From Marinosulfonomonas sp. (lineage in GTDB: Bacteria; Pseudomonadota; Alphaproteobacteria; Rhodobacterales; Rhodobacteraceae), in the NCBI GenBank assembly GCA_022712735.1, contig JAFLKA010000185.1:1-6903 (forward strand): 6,903 nt of DNA. Direction: 5' to 3'. Shown in pieces: positions 1-6,156 of the stretch. The stretch's first letter is position 1; each line of letters begins with the position of its first letter. Both the position numbers and the translations under genes were made by a program. Below the pieces are notes generated by a model. That model had not been told where the DNA came from and ran no database searches. It worked only from the letters and a program-made list of their open reading frames with translations.

Positions 1-1
1 T

Positions 2-1093
2 GGTAACGAAGTGGCCGTAAAGGTGTTGCGCCCGAATATTGAACGGGCCTTTCGCAAAGACATCGATGCCTTTTATTTTGCCGCGTCAGTGATCGAATTA
101 CTGTCCCCTGCGTCGCGCCGCCTGAAACCGCACGACGTGATTAAACATTTTGACCATGTGGTCGCGGGCGAGCTGGATTTGCGCAGCGAGGCCTCCGCCG
201 CATCCGAATTCGCCGAGAACACCAAGGGTGATGCGAAGTTTCAGGTGCCATTGGCGGACTGGGAATTTTCCGGCAGGCGGGTGATGACGCTAGGCTGGGC
301 CTATGGTTTGCCACTGGGTGATAACGAGGCACTGGATGCGGCGGGGCATAACCGCACGGCGTTGGGCGAACGGGTGTTGCAACTGTTCCTTAGCCATGCG
401 TTGCGCGACGGGTATTTTCACGCCGACATGCATCAGGGCAACCTGAAGGTGGCGGCGAATGGTGATATCATCGCCTATGATTTCGGCATCATGGGGCGAA
501 TTGATGAATATACCCGCCGCGTTTACGCCGAAATCCTGATCGGGTTTATCCGGCGCGATTATAAACGCGTGGCCGAGGTGCATTTTGAGGCAGGTTATGT
601 GCCCGCAGATCGAGATGTCGATGAATTTGCCCAAGCGCTACGGGCTGTGGGCGAGCCGATCTTCGGCATGGATGCCTCGCAAATATCGATGGGCCGGTTG
701 TTTCATTACTTGTTCGAGGTGACCGAGCGGTTTGGCATGGAAACCCGCACCGAACTGATCCTGCTACAGCGCACAATGGTGGTTGTTGAGGGCGTTGCCC
801 GCTCGCTTGATCCGCATATCAACATCTGGGAAGTCGCCCACCCCGTGGTCGAGGATTACATCAAATCCGCGCTTGGCCCGCGGGCGCTGATGCGTGATTT
901 GGCAAAAACCATGCGGGTTCTGGCACGGTTTGGCCCCGAATTGCCAAAACTGGCCGAGGCCGCGCTGATGCGCCAAACCGCACCACAAGTGGCCCCCGCC
1001 AAACCGTCACGGTTGCGCCCCATTGCGTATATCCTGCTGGGTGCCGCAACAACGGTTGCGGGCTTCATGGCGTCAATGTTCTTTGCAGGTTAG
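2..1093 (+). CDS. ubiB: UbiB, ABC1/AarF-type atypical kinase for ubiquinone biosynthesis (5' end missing)
   Basis: Atypical protein-kinase-like ATPase needed for ubiquinone (coenzyme Q) biosynthesis at the inner membrane. The family is thought to mobilise or remodel lipid Q precursors rather than hydroxylate them. The frame is open from base 2 and reads GNEVAVKVLRP, so the GTG at 11 is an internal Val codon and the true start lies left of the window. The 363 visible residues (family about 500) include the invariant Lys of VAVK (visible residue 7), ELDLRSEA (57-64), the catalytic loop HADMHQGN (140-147), the metal-binding DFG (160-162), and a C-terminal hydrophobic segment followed by FFAG (about 341-363), the membrane anchor typical of UbiB. 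The KxGQ and Ala-rich loop motifs would lie upstream, outside the window. The segment after DFG (GFIRRDYKRVAEVHFEAGYV) is typical of alphaproteobacterial UbiB. It converges on flgD with 10 bp between stops, and there is no functional link to the flagellum. Confidence 0.95.
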   Translation, partial: GNEVAVKVLRPNIERAFRKDIDAFYFAASVIELLSPASRRLKPHDVIKHFDHVVAGELDLRSEASAASEFAENTKGDAKFQVPLADWEFSGRRVMTLGWAYGLPLGDNEALDAAGHNRTALGERVLQLFLSHALRDGYFHADMHQGNLKVAANGDIIAYDFGIMGRIDEYTRRVYAEILIGFIRRDYKRVAEVHFEAGYVPADRDVDEFAQALRAVGEPIFGMDASQISMGRLFHYLFEVTERFGMETRTELILLQRTMVVVEGVARSLDPHINIWEVAHPVVEDYIKSALGPRALMRDLAKTMRVLARFGPELPKLAEAALMRQTAPQVAPAKPSRLRPIAYILLGAATTVAGFMASMFFAG

Positions 1094-1106
1094 GGTGAAG
1101 ACCCTA
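1091..1106. terminator. Small inverted repeat between convergent ubiB and flgD; possible weak bidirectional terminator
   Basis: TAGGGT (1091-1096), loop GAAG, ACCCTA (1101-1106) form a perfect 6-bp stem. The left arm contains the ubiB TAG stop and the right arm contains the flgD TAG stop on the other strand. No T-run follows on either strand, so it does not fit a classical rho-independent terminator. It could slow convergent transcripts or protect their 3' ends. The structure is seen in the sequence; the function is inferred. Confidence 0.35.
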
Positions 1107-1766
1107 GACACCACTGCGCAGCCCCGACACATCATGTTCGGAAATTTCAGCGCCACCAATAAGGACAAGAACCGTGCTTCCGTTCAGGGTCTTGACCTCG
1201 GTGATTTCTGAATAAACCTCGGCTTTGTTTGTCGCCAATAGGTCTTCTCCGGAATAGCTTTCAACCTCGAATGTATACAACCCGTCCACAAAAGGCTCGC
1301 CACTATCGCTGACCCCAGCCCATTGGATTTCATCAGATGATGGCGTAAAATCCAGTCGCTGCACCTCTACTCCGTCTTGGTTGCGCACAACCATAACGGC
1401 GCTGTCAGCGCCAGCAGCCGGATTCGGGGAAATGCTGATCGGGCTGCCATCAAAATAGGCTGGTGCCGGGGCGCGCGCCTCTAACCCGATCCAGCTGGCA
1501 AATTCCGACATTCCCATGGCCCCCAGCTGGGCCCCAAGCGCTTCTAGCAGATCATTGGTTTTCACCTGCTGCTCGACGCCGGAAAATGTCGCGAGCTGGG
1601 TTGAGAAATCATCGGATGACATCGGATCAAGCGGATCCTGGTTTTTCACTTGTGCGGTCAGCATTGTCAGGAATGTCAAATAATCCGAGTTGACGACATC
1701 CTTATCCGAGGCCGCAGTTTGAGCCGGAGCGGCCGTTTGGGTGGTGGTGGCTGAGGTAACTTCCAT
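1104..1766 (-). CDS. flgD: FlgD, flagellar hook assembly (hook cap) protein
   Basis: FlgD is exported by the flagellar type III apparatus and caps the growing hook, allowing FlgE subunits to polymerise; it is later replaced by FlgK. The 220-residue product has a Thr/Ala/Gln-rich export leader (1-25). Next comes the family signature FLTMLTAQVKNQDPLDP (32-48) with its invariant NQDP, then SDDFSTQLATFSGVEQ (51-66). The C-terminal half (about 97-215) is beta-rich, as expected for the Ig/tudor-like domains of the family, and ends in GSTVLVLIGGAEIS. The ATG at 1766 is preceded by TAGGAA with 7 nt spacing, which supports this start. It lies 13 bp downstream of fliK on the same strand and is probably co-transcribed with it. 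Length is normal for FlgD and no defects are visible. Confidence 0.96.
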   Translation of the reverse strand: MEVTSATTTQTAAPAQTAASDKDVVNSDYLTFLTMLTAQVKNQDPLDPMSSDDFSTQLATFSGVEQQVKTNDLLEALGAQLGAMGMSEFASWIGLEARAPAPAYFDGSPISISPNPAAGADSAVMVVRNQDGVEVQRLDFTPSSDEIQWAGVSDSGEPFVDGLYTFEVESYSGEDLLATNKAEVYSEITEVKTLNGSTVLVLIGGAEISEHDVSGLRSGV

Positions 1767-1779
1767 AAATCGATTCCTA

Positions 1780-3687
1780 TCAAAGGCGCAAATCTAGGCC
1801 GGTTGAGGGTTCAAGTGACAATTGCACAGGCGTGAGGGTTTGTGTTTCTGTCGGTGTTTGGGTATCGGGATCATCCGAATTAGAATCGGTGTTGCCTGAA
1901 TTGCCTTGGCCGTTGCGGGAAAAATCGAAATTGACGTCTTTGTAGCCCATATCGCGGAATTCCTGTGCCAGCGTTTCGATATGGCGGCGCAACAGGTCCA
2001 TCGTTTCACCTCGCTCGGCAATCACCGCGACGTGGATACCACCATCCGACATGGTAAATGTCAGCCGCACCCGCCCCAGTTCATCCGGGTTGAGGGTCAG
2101 TTCAACAGGCCGGTCCGGCATTTGGCGGGCAGCCTCAGTCAACTGCTGCGCAATATGGCGACCAACTTCGGGGCGGTTGGTGATTGTATCGTGCCGCGCA
2201 ATGGTCGTGCTATCGGCGGCGCGGGCTTCCAGTGGAATAAGTTCGGGGTTTAATTCAGATTGTGCGCCTTCGGCTACAGTGGGGTCCACCATTGGCGTGA
2301 GGGGCGCAAGCGTAGTGGTTTGGGCAGGAGCATCAGCCGTTGTCTGCCTTGCTGGCTGAACATCCGGTTGTGACAATTGCCCCTCAGTGGTTTGGCGCTT
2401 GGGCACTTTCGGGGTCAGCACAGTTGGCTGAAGCGGAGCAAATGGGTGTGCCACTAATGGTAATGTGTTGCGGCTGGCCTGAAGGGGGGCAGCTGTGGTT
2501 GCTTGTATTTGGGGCGGATCAATCCGATTTGGCATGTCGGATGCAGGCCGGTTCGGTGTGTGTTGGGGTAAGCGGTTTTGCGCCTTTAACATCTCGGTGT
2601 TGTCGGGGGCCAATTCTTTGGCCACGTTCACCGGTTGAGGCGCAGGGGATTCTACTGTGGGACGGCTTATAGAGACAGGCAAATCAGCATTAGGGAGGGG
2701 AGGTGCAAGCGGTGCCTGAATTGACATTGGCGTAATTTGTGGCACATGCAGTTCAAACCCCCCATTGGCAGATGGAACTGCCGCTGGTTGCTGATTGGCT
2801 GGCGTGACTATCGTCTGCACCTTTGGTGGAACTATCGCATTGGGAATTTCAACGCCCTTGGATGCCTGCGGAATGGGCAAGGGCTGTGCGCGATGGTTTT
2901 CTTTTGTTTCAGCGGCCTCAATCGGTGTTTGTCCGAGGTGTTTTCCAGCTGTAATTTCGTCGGCCATAGGTGCTCCCAAAAGAGCCTTTTGCGTCATTTC
3001 CGGGGCCATCTGCATAGTGTTATTTTCGGGGGGTGATGAAACCACAACGGGGTCAGTCGGCACAGGTATTTGTTGGCGCGGCCGCGCCGCTATTTCTGGC
3101 ATAATATTCTGCTGGAATAGGCCGTCACCCTTTTGGGACATTACAGATGTAGTAGGTTGTCGCACATGCTTAGGTGCGTCATTGGAGATGACCGCACTGG
3201 TTTGCTTATCTGACGCAACCATCTGCGGCAGAACGCTGGCCGCCTCTCTCGTTTGGCGCGGCACATTTTGTGTAATATCGGTATCCTGCAATGCAGGAGC
3301 ACCCACCAATGTTTTCTGTGGCAGGCCAACCTGTAAATCCGGTTGAATCGACTCCCCCATTTTTTCAGGGGAAACATATAGAATCGGCAGGGCACCACTC
3401 TGTTTCAGCGATCCATCGGTCGGCATATTTGCAACCTGCTGATCCATCATACCTGATAATAACATCACTTTCGCAACAGGGTTATCCTCACTGTTTTCTC
3501 CGGCACCCACAGCCGAATCAGGTACGATGTCAGACCCATCACTCAGCTGCCCGAAATCAGTTTCATCGCCCGCAAAAAAACTAAGGAAACTGGCATCTGC
3601 CATGCCATCATCGGCAGAGGGAGCCGCAGGTTTTTCAACCTCGCCAGCGAGAAGCGTCATTATGTCAACGATGGGCATATTTATCAT
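1780..3687 (-). CDS. fliK: FliK-type flagellar hook-length control protein
   Basis: FliK is a secreted ruler that measures hook length and switches the export gate from hook to filament substrates. The 635-residue product has the expected build. The N-terminus is short and poorly conserved. A very long Pro/Gln/Thr/Ala-rich, low-complexity middle follows (about 60-480), with no Cys or Trp anywhere in the protein. The conserved C-terminal Flg_hook domain spans about 505-590 and contains VELTLNPDELGRVRLTF (528-544), and LNPxxLGxV is the family hallmark. A 45-residue acidic, Asn/Thr-rich tail closes the protein. The ATG at 3687 has GGAA 5 nt upstream; a second in-frame ATG at 3678 is possible but has no comparable site. 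It is first in an operon with flgD, and its promoter should lie in the divergent region. Only the C-terminal domain and context support the name, since the middle of FliK evolves too fast to align by eye. Confidence 0.92.
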   Translation of the reverse strand: MINMPIVDIMTLLAGEVEKPAAPSADDGMADASFLSFFAGDETDFGQLSDGSDIVPDSAVGAGENSEDNPVAKVMLLSGMMDQQVANMPTDGSLKQSGALPILYVSPEKMGESIQPDLQVGLPQKTLVGAPALQDTDITQNVPRQTREAASVLPQMVASDKQTSAVISNDAPKHVRQPTTSVMSQKGDGLFQQNIMPEIAARPRQQIPVPTDPVVVSSPPENNTMQMAPEMTQKALLGAPMADEITAGKHLGQTPIEAAETKENHRAQPLPIPQASKGVEIPNAIVPPKVQTIVTPANQQPAAVPSANGGFELHVPQITPMSIQAPLAPPLPNADLPVSISRPTVESPAPQPVNVAKELAPDNTEMLKAQNRLPQHTPNRPASDMPNRIDPPQIQATTAAPLQASRNTLPLVAHPFAPLQPTVLTPKVPKRQTTEGQLSQPDVQPARQTTADAPAQTTTLAPLTPMVDPTVAEGAQSELNPELIPLEARAADSTTIARHDTITNRPEVGRHIAQQLTEAARQMPDRPVELTLNPDELGRVRLTFTMSDGGIHVAVIAERGETMDLLRRHIETLAQEFRDMGYKDVNFDFSRNGQGNSGNTDSNSDDPDTQTPTETQTLTPVQLSLEPSTGLDLRL

Positions 3688-3802
3688 GTCAATTCCGGGA
3701 ATTCTTCCTCAGTTACCGCAGTTATGACGGACAGTGGTTACCAGTTCTTTACCCAATCCATGCAAACTGCCGGAAACTGTTTCTAATTAGAGGTGATCTG
3801 TC
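3688..3802. promoter_or_regulatory. Divergent intergenic region between fliK-flgD and flgJ-flgN
   Basis: These 115 bp separate two divergent flagellar units, so promoters for both should lie here or close by. The region contains a hyphenated palindrome next to the fliK start (3691-3703) and a direct TTAC-N7-TTAC pair (3738-3752). The flgJ ribosome binding site is AGAGGTGA (3789-3796). No convincing -35/-10 pair or sigma-54 -24/-12 element could be identified by eye on either strand. Confidence 0.55.
3738..3752 (+). promoter_or_regulatory. Degenerate CtrA-like site pair upstream of flgJ
   Basis: TTAC (3738-3741) and TTAC (3749-3752) are separated by exactly 7 bp. The CtrA response-regulator consensus is TTAA-N7-TTAA, so each half-site has one mismatch. 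CtrA controls flagellar genes in many Rhodobacterales. The site lies 50-65 bp upstream of the flgJ start, a plausible promoter position. It is a candidate only. Confidence 0.25.
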
Positions 3803-4099
3803 ATGACCCCCACAACCCCTGTTTCACCGACCCCATCTGCAAGGCCCACAGTCACAGCAGAACAGCGCGACGCCGCATTGTTTCAGGCTGCACAAGATCT
3901 CGAGGCATCGTTTCTGGCAGAAATGCTGAAGTCAGCGGGATTCGGCAAACCGCGCGATGCGTATGGTGGTGGCATTGGCGAGGATCAGTTCGGATCATTT
4001 CTGCGGCAGGAACAGGCCAAAGAAATGGTCAAACAAGGCGGAATCGGATTAGCCGAAAGCCTGTTTGAAGCACTGAAGGAGAGAGCCGATGCACAATGA
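3803..4099 (+). CDS. flgJ: Rod-binding protein (FlgJ N-terminal-domain type, CheL-like)
   Basis: This is a stand-alone version of the FlgJ N-terminal domain, which helps assemble the flagellar rod in the periplasm. The 98-residue product has a Pro/Thr-rich leader (1-18). The rod-binding domain follows: AAQDLEASFLAEMLKSAGFG (29-48), then GGGIGEDQFGSFLRQEQAKEM (55-75) and GGIGLAESLFEAL (79-91). No muramidase domain follows. That is usual in alphaproteobacteria, where a separate lytic transglycosylase opens the peptidoglycan and where this short protein is also called CheL. The ATG at 3803 is preceded by AGAGGTGA with 6 nt spacing, and an alternative frame starting at 3793 has no family match. 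Its last 11 bp overlap flgN, which implies co-expression. The domain call is firm; the gene symbol is by analogy. Confidence 0.9.
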   Translation: MTPTTPVSPTPSARPTVTAEQRDAALFQAAQDLEASFLAEMLKSAGFGKPRDAYGGGIGEDQFGSFLRQEQAKEMVKQGGIGLAESLFEALKERADAQ

Positions 4100-4442
4100 C
4101 ACTTTTCATATAACCGACGCGCTGGAAGATTTGCTGGATAAGGAACGGGCGGCAATTCTGGATGGGGCGCTCATGGATATGGGCCGGATTGCCCGTGAGA
4201 AGGAAATGCTGCTGGGCCATCACGATCTGACAGCACCAGATCGTAAAACACTGGACAGACTGCGCCGCAAAGCAGACCGGAACCAGCAACTGCTGGCAGC
4301 CGCAATTCGCGGAGTGCGGACAGTTACGGCCCGGCTGAACACCCTGCGCAATGGCCCCGGGGAAATGAACACCTATGATCGCACAGGTCAGCGCAGCACA
4401 TTAGGCGGAAAACCAAAAGGTGCGCTGCAACACCGCGCCTGA
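4089..4442 (+). CDS. flgN: FlgN-like flagellar export chaperone
   Basis: The 117-residue, mostly helical, charged protein has the size and build of FlgN chaperones, which hold hook-filament junction proteins (FlgK, FlgL) before export. Residues about 8-95 are rich in Leu, Glu, Lys and Arg and look like two long antiparallel helices (TDALEDLLDKERAAILDGAL, then LTAPDRKTLDRLRRKADRNQ). The C-terminal 20-25 residues are Gly/Thr/Lys-rich and probably flexible, as in chaperones whose tail binds substrate. The ATG at 4089 is inside the end of flgJ and has AAGGAGAG (4076-4083) upstream, so translational coupling is likely. FlgN proteins are very divergent and the name rests on length, helicity and position beside flgJ; a general flagellar protein of unknown function cannot be excluded. 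Confidence 0.7.
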   Translation: MHNDTFHITDALEDLLDKERAAILDGALMDMGRIAREKEMLLGHHDLTAPDRKTLDRLRRKADRNQQLLAAAIRGVRTVTARLNTLRNGPGEMNTYDRTGQRSTLGGKPKGALQHRA

Positions 4443-4444
4443 TG

Positions 4445-4464
4445 TTTGGGCGCTTTAGCTCAAA
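4445..4464 (+). terminator. Weak hairpin just after flgN
   Basis: TTTGGGC (4445-4451) can pair with GCTCAAA (4458-4464) as a 7-bp stem with one G-U pair and a GCTTTA loop, beginning 3 nt after the flgN stop. No T-run follows, so it may be a weak terminator, a 3'-end protecting structure, or chance. Confidence 0.3.
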
Positions 4465-4488
4465 TGCCATGTAATTTGCGGGAGCGAA

Positions 4489-4503
4489 TTAGGAACCTAT
4501 TAG
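4489..4503 (+). promoter_or_regulatory. Degenerate CtrA-like site pair upstream of flagellin
   Basis: TTAG (4489-4492) and TTAG (4500-4503) are spaced by exactly 7 bp, matching the CtrA layout TTAA-N7-TTAA with one mismatch in each half. The pair overlaps an imperfect palindrome (ATTAGG AA CCTATT). It lies about 160 bp before the flagellin start, which would require a long leader if it acts as an activator site near -35. Confidence 0.25.
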
Positions 4504-4594
4504 CATTTGGAATTCAGGATAGGTCTTGCATCTCGTGAAGGGGTGGCACGGGTTTAGGGGATTCTGGAACCGTATTCGTCAGAAAGACGCCGAA

Positions 4595-4641
4595 CGCTGC
4601 CTTTGAAGGGCGGCGCGTGTAACGCGGTGCAAAAGCGCCGC
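4595..4641 (+). promoter_or_regulatory. Structured flagellin mRNA leader: two tandem stem-loops with a competing pairing
   Basis: Stem-loop A pairs CGCTGCC (4595-4601) with GGCGGCG (4609-4615), with one G-U pair and a short U-rich top. Stem-loop B pairs GCGGTGC (4624-4630) with GCGCCGC (4635-4641) across an AAAA loop, with one G-U pair. Alternatively GCGGCGC (4610-4616), most of the right arm of A, pairs perfectly with 4635-4641, which would break both A and B. The structures end 7 nt before the AAGGAA ribosome binding site. In Caulobacter, FlbT acts on the flagellin 5' leader, and flaF-flbT lie just downstream here, so this is a plausible target. The pairings are seen; the regulatory role is inferred. 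Confidence 0.5.
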
Positions 4642-4661
4642 ATGAATTAAGGAACTACACT

Positions 4662-6146
4662 ATGTCCAGTATTCTGACAAACACCAGCGCCATGGTTGCG
4701 CTGCAAACTCTGAAATCCATCAACTCGAACCTTGAAGGTATCCAGAACGAAATCTCGACGGGTAAATCCATTTCGTCGGCCAAAGACAATTCGGCCATCT
4801 GGGCGATTTCCAAAGTGATGGAATCGGACGTTGCCGGCTTTAAGGCGATTTCAGCCAGTCTTTCGTTGGGTGAATCCACAGTTGCAGTTGCCCGTCAGGG
4901 TTCTGAAACCGTGACGGATCTACTGACCGACATCAAAGGCAAAATTGTTGCGGCACAGGAAGAAAACGTTGACCGCGGCAAAATCCAGACTGATATCACA
5001 GCCTTGCGCGACCAGATTGGTTCGGTTGTGGGTGCGGCCCAGTTTAACGGGTTGAATATGCTTTCCGGCACAGAAGACGTGAACGTTCTTTCCTCTCTGG
5101 ATCGTTCCAGTGATGGCACAGTTGCTGCGTCCAATATCACAATTAGCCGTCAGGATTTGACGACATCGGCAGGGACATTCGGCACCGGCACTGATTTGTC
5201 AGCCAACTCTACGGCAAGTGCAGCCTCAATCACCAATACTGGTAACACTGCGGTTCTGACACTTGCCAATGACACGGATGTCAGTACCAATGGTTATTCT
5301 TTGTCGGTTGGCGGAACGACAGTGTCTTTCGCCTCTGGTGATCTAACGGGTGATCAGGACGCGGCGGCGACTGCCATTTCCGGTGCGATCAATGCGCTGG
5401 GCCTGGAAGGGATCACAGCCAGCGTTAGTGGTGCTGCTATTACAATCACGTCAACCCGCGCTTTTGAAGCTGTTGATGTTTCCGCGACGAAAGACGGGTC
5501 AGCAATTGCCTTCGGTGGGGCAGCGACCGAGATTGGCGAGCGTGCTGAAAACATTACGTTCTCTGCATCAGCGAACGTCAACGAAGGTGACGGTTACAAA
5601 GCAATTGTTGGCGGCACAACCTACAGCTACATCGCTGGTAAAGGCGAAGACTTTGGTGATGTTGCCAATGGTCTGAAAGCAGCGATTGATGCTGGTGGGC
5701 TGACCGATATCACAACCAAAGTGACCACCAACAGTTCCGGCCAAGCCGTGTTGAAGATCGATAACAACGGCGCATCTTCTGCCAGCTTGTCTGAGTCGGG
5801 TGCAGCAGGCGGTAAAGCTTCTGGCGGCCTGTTCGGATTGGGCGGTATTGACGTCAGCACAAACGCGGGTGCCGATGCGGCCCTTGCCAATATCGAAGTT
5901 CTGATCAACGCGTCGATTGACGCCGCCGCCAACTTTGGCTCGGCACAAGGGCGCATTGAAACCCAGAACAACTTTATCGGCAAGATGACGGATTCGTTGA
6001 AAGCCGGTATCGGTTCGATGGTTGACGCGGACATGGAGGCGGCATCTGCCCGTCTGCAAGCCTTGCAGGTTCAGCAGCAGTTGGGCGTTCAGGCGCTGTC
6101 TATCGCGAACCAGGCACCGCAATCGGTCCTTTCGCTCTTCCGATAA
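4662..6146 (+). CDS. fliC: Flagellin, filament subunit
   Basis: Major structural protein of the flagellar filament, exported unfolded and polymerised at the tip. The 494-residue product has both conserved terminal domains. The N-terminal D0/D1 region (1-140) includes MSSILTNTSAMVALQTLKSIN, the ISTGKSISSAKDNSA segment (31-45) and QFNGLNMLSG (127-136). The C-terminal D1/D0 region (about 400-494) includes GRIETQNNFI (430-439), a Gln/Leu-rich coiled-coil stretch (463-475) and the typical end SVLSLFR. The central domain (about 150-395) is Ser/Thr/Ala/Gly-rich and carries two related IN-type modules, with GYxxxVGGTT at 211-220 and again at 311-320. There are no Cys residues. The length is well above that of short Caulobacter flagellins and close to Rhodobacter FliC. 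The ATG at 4662 has AAGGAA 7 nt upstream. The gene is monocistronic or nearly so: its own leader precedes it and a strong terminator follows. Confidence 0.97.
   Translation: MSSILTNTSAMVALQTLKSINSNLEGIQNEISTGKSISSAKDNSAIWAISKVMESDVAGFKAISASLSLGESTVAVARQGSETVTDLLTDIKGKIVAAQEENVDRGKIQTDITALRDQIGSVVGAAQFNGLNMLSGTEDVNVLSSLDRSSDGTVAASNITISRQDLTTSAGTFGTGTDLSANSTASAASITNTGNTAVLTLANDTDVSTNGYSLSVGGTTVSFASGDLTGDQDAAATAISGAINALGLEGITASVSGAAITITSTRAFEAVDVSATKDGSAIAFGGAATEIGERAENITFSASANVNEGDGYKAIVGGTTYSYIAGKGEDFGDVANGLKAAIDAGGLTDITTKVTTNSSGQAVLKIDNNGASSASLSESGAAGGKASGGLFGLGGIDVSTNAGADAALANIEVLINASIDAAANFGSAQGRIETQNNFIGKMTDSLKAGIGSMVDADMEAASARLQALQVQQQLGVQALSIANQAPQSVLSLFR
5268..5772 (+). repeat. Two diverged copies of a ~100-residue module in the flagellin variable domain
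   Basis: Residues about 203-270 and 303-370 of the flagellin share the order GYxxxVGGTT, a Ser/aromatic turn, an Ala-rich helix, G(L)xxIT and a short beta-like tail. The GYxxxVGGTT motifs are exactly 100 residues (300 bp) apart. The DNA has diverged, so this is an old protein-level duplication or repeated use of the flagellin IN motif rather than a fresh DNA repeat. Confidence 0.6.
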
Positions 6147-6156
6147 TCGCATAGAT

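Larger units (their letters stand above)
4443..4661 (+). promoter_or_regulatory. Flagellin upstream region (promoter and 5' leader)
   Basis: These 219 non-coding bases between flgN and the flagellin gene contain no credible ORF. From left to right they hold a weak hairpin (4445-4464), a TTAG-N7-TTAG direct pair (4489-4503), an exact sigma-54-like -24 half, TGGCAC (4544-4549), without a good -12 partner, and a GC-rich structured segment (4595-4641). The ribosome binding site AAGGAA (4649-4654) sits 7 nt before the ATG. The transcription start cannot be placed from sequence alone. Confidence 0.7.

Noticed and set aside
11..13. GTG at 11 as the start of ubiB
   Set aside because: The frame is open to the window edge and the codons before it read GNE, which fits the conserved GxEVAVKVLRP sequence. 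The gene is truncated by the window and the GTG is internal.
2795..3346. 183-codon open frame antisense to fliK
   Set aside because: It lies wholly opposite the fliK low-complexity region, has odd Cys/Trp/Ile-rich composition, and resembles no family; it is a by-product of fliK codon use.
4465..4479. Sigma-54-like element TGCCAT-N5-TTGC upstream of flagellin
   Set aside because: The -12 half is perfect but the -24 half has GC in place of the essential GG, so it does not meet the minimal GG-N10-GC rule.
4544..4560. Sigma-54 -24 half TGGCAC upstream of flagellin
   Set aside because: The -24 half is exact, but at the required spacing the -12 half reads TAGG-type sequence with GG instead of GC. 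It is too weak to call a promoter without data.
4443..4661. Possible small protein gene or small RNA between flgN and flagellin
   Set aside because: There is no ORF with a ribosome binding site and family match, and no promoter-plus-terminator pair marking an independent RNA. The structured part fits a flagellin leader better.
5568..6152. 194-codon open frame antisense to flagellin
   Set aside because: It is fully opposite the conserved flagellin C-terminus, with no family resemblance; a shadow of a high-GC3 gene.
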